This document shows, in pieces, positions 42,701-49,277 of a DNA stretch of 64,000 nt. The stretch comes from Microcaldota archaeon (GTDB taxonomy: Archaea > Micrarchaeota > Micrarchaeia > Micrarchaeales > CABMGC01). How positions within the stretch are numbered: position 1 is the first letter of the stretch; every line of letters starts with the position of its first letter. The notes beneath the pieces were generated by a model. That model was not told where the DNA came from, made no database searches, and saw only the letters and a program-made list of their open reading frames with translations. Location of the stretch: contig JAJZZD010000001.1 of NCBI GenBank assembly GCA_021797745.1, forward strand, positions 1 to 64,000, in the 5' to 3' direction. The position numbers and the translations under genes are program-made.

Positions 42701-43268
42701 TTTGTGCATGGTAAAGTTCCAATTCTTCTACATACCTTTCTGTTTCCTCCTGCGTAGCCTTGTAGTCTCCTATTCCGAAGAATTTCCTTGCATAATCAGT
42801 AAGTGCTACTGACAAGGCCACTGTCGTGCCGCCCGCGCTTCTTATTGGACCCGCATAGACTATGGCCACGTAATCCGAATTGTCTGCGTTTCTGAAGCGC
42901 TCGATTCCCTGCACGCCTTCCGTCGGCGCGACCAATATCCCCTCTGTCATTATTGCCAGTCCAATGCGCACTGCGTCGAGAATGCTCTTTTTGACATCAC
43001 TGCTTTTGAATTTCTCATTTGTGCACATCTCCTTTACTACTTCGAATGCAAGCGTATTCCTAGTCATTCCCTCTTTGTGCAGCCTTCTTATCAATTCAGA
43101 TGTTCCTTTTATCCCTATCAATCCCTCTACGCGCCCTGCCAGGTCCGGGGCGCGCACCATCTCGACAGATTCGCTTGGGTCGAAGCCCAAAGCCCTGGCT
43201 CTACCTGCTATCTCGTACTCTTTATTTGCCCCTTCTTCGAGCATCGAAAAATAATTATCCGTGTCCAA
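39780..43268 (-). CDS. polC: DNA polymerase II (PolD) large subunit DP2
   Basis: A 1162-residue D-family polymerase catalytic subunit, start TTG preceded by GGCGGTAA. Recognisable blocks: [65 protein letters not shown], the zinc ribbon [50 protein letters not shown] (catalytic acidic NADGDED), and a C-terminal zinc site [23 protein letters not shown]. No intein is present. It forms the replicative PolD heterodimer with DP1, encoded 24 bases upstream on the same strand. Confidence 0.97.
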   Translation of the reverse strand: [1162 protein letters not shown]

Positions 43269-43292
43269 ATTACCGCCTTATGCTAAGTAGTG

Positions 43293-44801
43293 TCATGGTA
43301 TTGTGTTGAAATCAAGCGTGCTTACTGTCATGTTTTTTGTCTCATAAACAGGAAGGAATCCTGGCGACGGAAGATGTCCGAGCCTTATCTGGAAAGATGT
43401 TCTGGCCTGCCACGCGCCGCTGTTGACGAGCAGCGTTCCGTGATAATCCGTTGCAGCGTTCTTGTGCACGTGCCCCATTTCCACTATGTCTGGCACGCTG
43501 TCTATTACCATGCCGTCGTCCCTGCTTGGCACTATCACATTTCCTCCATAAATCGGGGATAAATGACGCCGTTTCAGAACCTCCATCATCGCTGTTTCGG
43601 GTCTGGCGTACGTGCAACCTGGCGTGTCGTGTATTACCGAATCCAAAGAGGTGCCGTGGTATGCAAGCACGTTTATGCCGTCAAGCACAAGGTTGCTCGG
43701 ATTTGTTGCAAGGTGCACGTTCGAAGGCAGGTCTCCTTGCGTCAGCTCTTTAGGAAGCATAGGTTGTGGCTCTGCCCGCTGCACGGCATCGTGATTGCCT
43801 GGCTGTACAAATACCTCTATATATTCCGGTATTTTAGACACAAGGTCGAAGAACACAGAGTATTGCCTATATACATCATCTATCAGCAATTCCTTGTCCT
43901 GATTCGGATATATGCCGACTCCGTCAACCAGGTCACCGTCAAATACTATGTACTTCACCTTCTTCGCAAGGTCTTTCCTGTAGTCGACATTTCCGTTGAA
44001 CCATTCCAGCAGCTTGTTGAACTGCTTTTCCATGAAAAGCTTGTGGCCTACCTGCGTGTCAGAAATAAATGCGATTGCTATGTCCTCTTCTGTTTTTTTG
44101 CGCATGTGCACTGGAATGTCAGGCCACACTACTGTATTCGCTATTACTAGTTTGTTCGACAGCTTGCCTTTTACTGCTATGACGTCATCCTTGAGTATCT
44201 TCGTTGCGCTTACGAACAGATCGGCATTGAAATTGCGCTCGTTCTTATAGGGCTTGACAAATAGCACGCTTGCGGTGCCGGTACCATCTTCGAGCGTCAC
44301 GAGTACATGACCATTTTTCGTTATTACCTTGTCGTAGACCATTCCTACCAGGCTTATTTCGCGGCCGTTCATGTAATTGTTCATGCTCCCTATGTCTATT
44401 ATTCCCTGGATGCTTCTGTTCCTTTCCAGAATGGCTTTCTGCCTTTCGAACCTGTTGGTAAAGTGAGCAACAAAATCGTTCACAGAAGAAGAAACCGACT
44501 CTATCTTGCTGTTCCTAACCTCAAATTCAGAGTTTATGTCCTTGGCAATCGGCGAAAAGTCGCTGCTTCTTATTATCTCTACGTCAAGCGGCGTCTTCTC
44601 GCTTTTAACCTTTGCAAGTATCTCTTTCAGGGTTTCCTTCTTCAGCAGCTTTATCCCATCAGATGCGCCGGAAAAATGGCTGAGCACAAGAGAAACAAGC
44701 TCCTGCATCTCCATGCCCTGGAGGTCAGAATCCAATATGTCTGAACTCACTATTATCTTTCCTTCTAGCAAAGAGGCGAGCTGACTGGCAGTGGCAGGCA
44801 T
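43293..44801 (-). CDS. polB: DNA polymerase II (PolD) small subunit DP1
   Basis: A 502-residue subunit. An OB-fold region is at about 125-215 (EISLVGMVYDKVITKNGHVLVTLEDGTG). The phosphoesterase domain has AFISDTQVGHKLF, FDGDLVDGVG, VFVQPGNHDA, YHGTSLDSV and VEMGHVHKN. The first motif is normally D-x-H; here it is Asp248-Thr-Gln250, so one metal-binding histidine of the Mre11-like 3'-5' exonuclease is replaced. All other ligands are present. The N-terminus is helical. It diverges from the 44988 gene across a palindromic TATA region. Confidence 0.95.
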   Translation of the reverse strand: MPATASQLASLLEGKIIVSSDILDSDLQGMEMQELVSLVLSHFSGASDGIKLLKKETLKEILAKVKSEKTPLDVEIIRSSDFSPIAKDINSEFEVRNSKIESVSSSVNDFVAHFTNRFERQKAILERNRSIQGIIDIGSMNNYMNGREISLVGMVYDKVITKNGHVLVTLEDGTGTASVLFVKPYKNERNFNADLFVSATKILKDDVIAVKGKLSNKLVIANTVVWPDIPVHMRKKTEEDIAIAFISDTQVGHKLFMEKQFNKLLEWFNGNVDYRKDLAKKVKYIVFDGDLVDGVGIYPNQDKELLIDDVYRQYSVFFDLVSKIPEYIEVFVQPGNHDAVQRAEPQPMLPKELTQGDLPSNVHLATNPSNLVLDGINVLAYHGTSLDSVIHDTPGCTYARPETAMMEVLKRRHLSPIYGGNVIVPSRDDGMVIDSVPDIVEMGHVHKNAATDYHGTLLVNSGAWQARTSFQIRLGHLPSPGFLPVYETKNMTVSTLDFNTIP

Positions 44802-44902
44802 AGGACAACCAAGAATGATTGATACAAATTATCACGTTAAATATTAAAAGCAGACACGCCGCAAAAAATCAAACAGGTAACACATGTAACATAAAATAAA
44901 AT

Positions 44903-44922
44903 TTTTATACGCGTGTATAAAA
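44903..44922. promoter_or_regulatory. Palindromic divergent TATA element between DP1 and the 44988 gene
   Basis: TTTTATAC (44903-44910) and GTATAAAA (44915-44922) form a perfect 8-base inverted repeat with a 4-base centre GCGT. Each arm reads as a TATA box, one per direction, so it may serve both divergent genes or bind a repressor. Confidence 0.45.
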
Positions 44923-44987
44923 CCGCGGCAAAAACAAGAGTTTAAATATTTTTACGGCAATTGAGCTGTGTATTGAACCGTGCTTTT

Positions 44988-45404
44988 ATGGTAAAGATTC
45001 TGGATTTATTCGGAAAGAGAGATGCCGCGGCTGAGCTTGGAAGGGACCTGCCTTTCAGGGTCGTGACTGAATTTGTACCGTACCGACTTTACGCAAATAG
45101 GAGAAATTCGGTGATGCTTTTCCTCAAGGTTAAAAATCTCACAAAAGAGCCTGTGTTGAGCTCAATCGTGATAGAGGTGCCGAAGAGGCTAAGCTTGGAC
45201 CAGACTGGGCTGATAACCCAGAAAGAGGTCAGGCTTGGGCTGCTTTCCCCGCAGGAGGAGAAGGAATCTAAGATAGAGCTGTTTGGCGACACAGGAACAG
45301 AAAAAGGCGAATACACAATGAGCATTACTGCATTCGTGCACTACCGTGATTATGGGCACGTGCTGAACGCCATAAAAAAGAAGGCAATCCTTGAAGTGTC
45401 ATAA
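44988..45404 (+). CDS. Hypothetical beta-sandwich protein
   Basis: About 138 residues from the ATG at 44988 (the open frame begins at 44961). A short amphipathic N-terminus (MVKILDLFGKRDAAAELG) precedes an all-beta domain: FRVVTEFVPYRLYANRRNSVMLFLKVKNLTKEPVLSSIVIEVPKRLSLDQTGLITQKEVRLGLLSP, then KGEYTMSITAFVHYRDYGHV. The strand pattern resembles Ig-like or arrestin-like sandwiches. No signal peptide. Divergent from DP1. Function unknown. Confidence 0.6.
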   Translation: MVKILDLFGKRDAAAELGRDLPFRVVTEFVPYRLYANRRNSVMLFLKVKNLTKEPVLSSIVIEVPKRLSLDQTGLITQKEVRLGLLSPQEEKESKIELFGDTGTEKGEYTMSITAFVHYRDYGHVLNAIKKKAILEVS

Positions 45405-45511
45405 ATTTTTCCTTATTTTCCGAACTTTCGCATCTGGACTTTTCTCTGCATATTATTTAAATGTTTATATGTATAAAGATATCGAGGATTCGACCAGACT
45501 TTGGTGATAAT

Positions 45512-45763
45512 ATGGTAAAGTATGTAATTGCAGAGCAATTAATCGGCAAAGAAGTCATTACTTCTGACGGCTCAGATTTGGGAAGGTTTTTGGATGCTGA
45601 AGTGAACGAGGTCACTGGCAAGCTGACATCGCTTGTAGTTGACCCAAACGCAGAAAACGAGCTAGTCAAGAAATTAGATATCAAGGACGGCAAGATTAAG
45701 TTGCCTTATTCTAGCGTGATGGCTGTAAACGATTTCATAGTCGTGGACAGGAAGCAGCTGTAG
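45512..45763 (+). CDS. PRC-barrel domain protein
   Basis: An 83-residue PRC-barrel from the ATG at 45512, which is preceded by GGTGATAAT; the frame is open to 45461 but the upstream residues are not conserved-looking. Core: IAEQLIGKEVITSDGSDLGRFLDAEVNEVTGKLTSLVVDPNAENELVKKLDIKDGKIKLPYSSVMAVNDFIVVD. It is a paralogue of the 21707 gene. It ends with TAG, and the RNase HII reading frame follows within 20 bases. Confidence 0.8.
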   Translation: MVKYVIAEQLIGKEVITSDGSDLGRFLDAEVNEVTGKLTSLVVDPNAENELVKKLDIKDGKIKLPYSSVMAVNDFIVVDRKQL

Positions 45764-45779
45764 GCTTGGGGTGTAGCCT

Positions 45780-46472
45780 ATAATAATCTGCGGCGGTGAC
45801 GAAGCAGGAAGGGGGGCAGTAATTGGGCCTTTAGTCGTTAGCCTTGTTTGCATAGGCAAGGACAAGGAAAAAAGGCTCTCCGAAATAGGCGTAAGGGACT
45901 CAAAACTTCTTACGCGCAAGAAGCGCGAATATCTTTTTGATGAAATATACGAATTGGCTGACGAAGTCAAGGTTTATCCGATAACGAACGAGGAGATAAA
46001 CATGGCTATGCAGGGCGGCATGTCGCTTAATGCGCTAGAAGCGCTGCATTTCGCAAGGCTTCTCGATTCACTCGAAAGCGATGTTAAAAGAATATACTTG
46101 GATTCGCCTGATGTCCTGCAGCATAAATTCGGGGTGCGCGTGGGCCTTTTTTCGAAAAAAACAGTGGCAGCTTTTGGGGCAAAGTCGAAGCAAGAAGGTG
46201 CGATAAGAATGATATCGGAGCACAAGGCCGACGAGAAATACCCCGTTGTTTCAGGCTCGAGCATAATATCGAAGGTCACTAGGGACAGGGAGGTAGACAA
46301 AATCAAGGCGGCGCTGGGAATAAACTTCGGCTCTGGCTACCCTGCCGACAAGCACACCGTCGAGGCGCTCAGGCTCAACATTAAAACAAGAAAACTTGAG
46401 CCGTATCTGAGGCAGAAATGGAACACACTGGCCAATATAAGGCAGCTGCGCATGAAGGAATTCACGCAATAG
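45780..46472 (+). CDS. rnhB: Ribonuclease HII with no standard start codon
   Basis: The catalytic N-terminus IIICGGDEAGRGAVIGPLVVSLV begins at about 45780 and the frame runs to TAG at 46470-46472. The full RNase HII pattern follows: IGVRDSKLLTRKKREYLFDEI, YLDSPDV, MISEHKADEKYPVVSGSSIISKVTRDREVDKI, GSGYPADKHTVE. It cleaves RNA of RNA-DNA hybrids. Between an in-frame TAG at 45774 and the GDEAGRG motif there is no ATG, GTG or TTG. The only candidate starts are ATA (45780, 45783) or ATC (45786), with GGTG six bases before the first. Start from the TTG at 45954 would lose catalytic residues. Confidence 0.85.
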   Translation: MIICGGDEAGRGAVIGPLVVSLVCIGKDKEKRLSEIGVRDSKLLTRKKREYLFDEIYELADEVKVYPITNEEINMAMQGGMSLNALEALHFARLLDSLESDVKRIYLDSPDVLQHKFGVRVGLFSKKTVAAFGAKSKQEGAIRMISEHKADEKYPVVSGSSIISKVTRDREVDKIKAALGINFGSGYPADKHTVEALRLNIKTRKLEPYLRQKWNTLANIRQLRMKEFTQ

Positions 46473-46610
46473 CAAGCGGGTTTACGCCACTCGGCAACGT
46501 GCGCGCAGGCCTTTAAAACCCTTCTTTTCCACCGGCTTTGTTGATTTAGTCTTACTTTATCGGTATTTTTTCGTAGAAATCTGATTTAAATTGATGTGTG
46601 ATTCAGTAAT

Positions 46611-47270
46611 TTATTTGATGTCCAAACCGCTATTTTCTTTCGCGAGTTCTTCCATTGCTTCTTGCTGTATCTTTGCACGGCGCTGCGCAATTTTTCTTAT
46701 CCGTGGGATTTTGAACGTGTCAAGCCAATTGGAATTGAACCGCTTAGAATTATCGGTGTTCCAATAGAATATCTTATTTTCTATCGTGCCTTTGTTATAC
46801 GCTTCGTATGTAAACATGCGCCAAATCTTCAGCATTCCTATGCTATCTAATTCATCCGCATAATAAAGCAATTCTTTCTCTAGCTTTACCTCTTTCGACG
46901 TCTCATTTGGATTTATTATCTTAGCTGCCTTATCGATAGTATTAACTGGAACAATATCCTTCAAAAGCTTTTTGAGCATATTGGCAGAATCGGTTTCGTG
47001 ACCCGGCATGCTCGGATTGGCAACTTTGCGCCTGTTTTTCTTCCTACCTATATCATGGAATAAGGCAGCCACTAGAAGTGCATCGGAATCAATCTTATTC
47101 TTATAAATTTCTTTCATCTTGATAAATTTCTTAGCATTTTGATAAGTTCTTAACGAATGGTAATACCTGTAGCCTTTGCCTCCTGCAGATTCGACCTGTT
47201 GCAAAAAAGCTTTTTCTATTATGCTAATCATTTTTGATTCTTGGGATTTTGTCAGCATATATCCAACCAT
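46611..47270 (-). CDS. HD-domain phosphohydrolase
   Basis: A 219-residue protein. HD-domain residues are visible: His in YRYYHSLRTYQNA, the doublet in VAALFHDIGRKKNRR, a further His in GHETDSANMLKKLL, and Asp in LLYYADELDSIGMLKIW. Together they form an H…HD…H…D metal site. Such enzymes hydrolyse phosphate esters, often nucleotides. It is AT-richer than the neighbouring rnhB. It reads away from the small inverted-repeat element at 47297. An internal ATG at 47256 (Met5) could be the start. Confidence 0.8.
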   Translation of the reverse strand: MVGYMLTKSQESKMISIIEKAFLQQVESAGGKGYRYYHSLRTYQNAKKFIKMKEIYKNKIDSDALLVAALFHDIGRKKNRRKVANPSMPGHETDSANMLKKLLKDIVPVNTIDKAAKIINPNETSKEVKLEKELLYYADELDSIGMLKIWRMFTYEAYNKGTIENKIFYWNTDNSKRFNSNWLDTFKIPRIRKIAQRRAKIQQEAMEELAKENSGLDIK

Positions 47271-47296
47271 GTTTTACTTTAGTATATAAACTTAGG

Positions 47297-47640
47297 GCTT
47301 TGCTAATAAACCCTGCTAATTAATCCCATTTATTAGCATAAAACAGAATTTACTATCAACTTTTTACTTCGCTAACTTACTGTAATACCTGAACACCGCA
47401 CCGTAAATTGCATCAAAGGCACCTCTTGATGTTTCTATGAGTTCCTTTTGTTCGTTTCTCATCCTCAATTTCTTAAAAACATCATTCTTGTGAGAAGCGT
47501 GAAATAGCCTATTTCGTTCTATTTGAAAGTTGTTTGTAGCCTTATACTCGGCAGGCTGAATTACCCTATTCTTCTTAAGAAATTGAATTTTTGTTTCAAG
47601 ATAGTGAAGTTATTGGCGGAAAGGTATTAATTAGCAAAGC
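47297..47640. mobile_element. Small element with 11-base inverted ends (MITE-like remnant)
   Basis: GCTTTGCTAAT at 47297-47307 and its exact complement ATTAGCAAAGC at 47630-47640 bracket 344 bases containing only a start-less gene fragment. The left end also has nested copies: TGCTAATAAA (47301-47310) paired with TTTATTAGCA (47329-47338). No target duplication is seen, so mobility is unproven. This is the only stretch over 300 bases without an intact gene. Confidence 0.4.
47364..47609 (-). pseudogene. Gene fragment without start codon
   Basis: An open frame of 81 codons ends with TAA at 47364-47366. It encodes plausible protein (KNRVIQPAEYKATNNF, RNRLFHASHKNDVF, TSRGAFDAIYGAVFRYYSKLAK) but begins right after a stop codon (47610-47612), and its first ATG is deep inside. 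It is probably the C-terminal remnant of a deleted gene of unknown type; the RxxxFH…N helical pattern is compatible with several families. Confidence 0.45.
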
Positions 47641-47696
47641 TTTTCTGCCGGAAAGACTTTTATACCACATCATATACAGTTGCCATCGTAGGTGTT

Positions 47697-48200
47697 ATGA
47701 TGCCAGATGCCCCCAAGCCTATTACTCTGATTGTGGCCGGACCTGATTTTGCCGGCAGAAAGACAGTAGTGAACCTGCTTTCTGAACTGCTAAGAAAAGA
47801 GAATATTCCATTAACTATAATAGACATGACAAAAAGAGACATGACAAAAAGAGGGCAAGAAGACCTTTTAACAATTATGAACGGAAAGCCTTCTGTCCTT
47901 CTCAACGTGACAGCGGCTCAGTTCGAATGTTTAAAGTCAACCCTTCAATCTGCGAAAAGAGATGTCGCTATTTTGGACGTGGATTCCTCATTTGAAAAAA
48001 TAGGAATGCGCAAAGCACGGCAAGTAAACCCTGAACGTTGCAAATTGCCAGGCATAGGCAATAAAGAAATAACAAATATTGCCAGCGGCCGCGTAGAAAT
48101 CTATTCAATATATAATAACACTGAAGATGAGCAAGACCTTGCCAAGAACCTGGAAAAGGTAGTTGACGCGATTAAAAGCAGATACGGAAAACCGTCTTAG
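47697..48200 (+). CDS. P-loop-like protein with a 15-base internal duplication
   Basis: A 167-residue protein. It opens like a nucleotide or ATPase-type P-loop protein (ITLIVAGPDFAGRKTVVNLLSELLRKENIPLTIIDM), but the loop reads GPDFAGRKT, with an extra Arg between Gly and Lys, so nucleotide binding is doubtful. DVAILDVDSSFEKIG could be a Walker B strand. Residues DMTKRDMTKR come from a perfect 15-base tandem duplication (47823-47837 and 47838-47852). It is preceded by GGTG and ends with TAG. Possibly a degenerate thymidylate- or dephospho-CoA-kinase-like fold; function unknown. Confidence 0.6.
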   Translation: MMPDAPKPITLIVAGPDFAGRKTVVNLLSELLRKENIPLTIIDMTKRDMTKRGQEDLLTIMNGKPSVLLNVTAAQFECLKSTLQSAKRDVAILDVDSSFEKIGMRKARQVNPERCKLPGIGNKEITNIASGRVEIYSIYNNTEDEQDLAKNLEKVVDAIKSRYGKPS

Positions 48201-48253
48201 TTCGCGCCACACGAAGAAAACACGTATCGAATGAAACTTCAGTTCAATTGATT

Positions 48254-48330
48254 CGAGCGATGGAGATGCTACTGATGTAGTATGTTAGGAAATCGCTCGC
48301 GCAACATGATTATGAGGGCGAAGTCCTTAT
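48254..48330 (+). ncRNA. Candidate structured RNA, two hairpins, H/ACA-like
   Basis: Hairpin 1: CGAGCGAT (48254-48261) pairs with ATCGCTCG (48292-48299). Inside is an asymmetric internal loop (GGAG / GTTAGGAA) and an upper 7-pair stem ATGCTAC / GTAGTAT closed by TGAT. ACA follows at 48304-48306. Hairpin 2: ATGAGGGC (48312-48319) pairs with GTCCTTAT (48323-48330), with two G-T pairs. A hairpin with internal pocket followed by ACA resembles archaeal H/ACA guides, but the pocket-ACA distance is slightly short. Confidence 0.35.
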
Positions 48331-48365
48331 GTCATAAATAAAAAGTGTGCGTTCCTATTTCTGTT

Positions 48366-49277
48366 TCATTTTGTTAATACTTCGCATCCATCTTTCTGCA
48401 CAATTACGCTCGCCTCAGCCTGCGCTACTATCCCTTTTCCTTTTTCCACAAGTACCGGAAATGATTCGAGCGCGCCAAGTGCTGCAAGCTCGTTAAGGCC
48501 TCTCCTCACCTTGAATTCAGAACCAAACGCATTAACGAGCCATCTTACTGCGAAAGGATAAGTTGAATAGTTTTTGTCAATAAATTCGGATATCCTCCTA
48601 GTATCTTCAGACCGCGCATTCACATTCCCGAGTTTCTGGTATATTTGAAGATGTTCGCCTTCGATAACATGGCCTGCGCCATTTGTAACGAACGGTTCAA
48701 GCGCCACTACCTGGCCTTCTTCTAGCGCAGTGTCATCTCCATTGTCGTAGTTCGGGATGAAAATGTCAGCATGCAGGTCCTCTTCGCTTATCCCATGACC
48801 GCCGAGATTCTCTATAGGCTTCAACCCCGCTCCCTTTACGACTTTTTCAACTGCTGCTCCTATCTCGCAAACCTTCCTTCCTGCTTTGACTGAGCTTATT
48901 GCTTCTTGCAGCGCTTTTTGTGCCGTATCTACGAAATTCGCGTATTTGCCTGACAGGTCTATTGTCACTGCGCAATCCTGCAGATATGTATCTTTCCTCG
49001 CGCCAAGGTCTATTTTCACAAGGTCATTGTTTGTAAACACGCTTTCATCGTTGACAGTTGGCGTATAATGCGCCGCGTTCTCGTTTATAGAAATGTTGAC
49101 CGGGAACGCAAGCCCGAATCCCTTGTCTTTCATGAACTTTTCCAGTTCATTCGCAGTATCAATCAGCTTCTTGCCTGGCTTTACCAACTCCTTTGCGTAA
49201 GTGAGCGCTTCGAATGAAGCTTTTCCGGCCTCCCTGAACTTATCATATTCATAGTCGTATTTGTTTTCCATGTTCAC
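48366..49277 (-). CDS. map: Methionine aminopeptidase, type II
   Basis: A 303-residue pita-bread-fold protease. Metal ligands are visible: Asp in VKIDLGARKDTYLQDCAVTIDLSG (two), His in NLGGHGISEEDLH, Glu in VVALEPFVTNG and the C-terminal Glu in CEVLTK. The insert (TRRISEFIDKNYSTYPFAVRWLVN) marks the type II form. It removes N-terminal methionine from new proteins. Its start overlaps the end of the B-family polymerase gene by 4 bases (ATGA), an unusual pairing that implies one transcript. Internal ATG Met3 is possible. Confidence 0.95.
   Translation of the reverse strand: MNMENKYDYEYDKFREAGKASFEALTYAKELVKPGKKLIDTANELEKFMKDKGFGLAFPVNISINENAAHYTPTVNDESVFTNNDLVKIDLGARKDTYLQDCAVTIDLSGKYANFVDTAQKALQEAISSVKAGRKVCEIGAAVEKVVKGAGLKPIENLGGHGISEEDLHADIFIPNYDNGDDTALEEGQVVALEPFVTNGAGHVIEGEHLQIYQKLGNVNARSEDTRRISEFIDKNYSTYPFAVRWLVNAFGSEFKVRRGLNELAALGALESFPVLVEKGKGIVAQAEASVIVQKDGCEVLTK

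Noticed and set aside
39780-43268. Intein in PolD DP2 (and in B-family polymerase at 49274-51694)
   Set aside because: Lengths and uninterrupted motifs match intein-free proteins. No splicing-domain blocks are seen.
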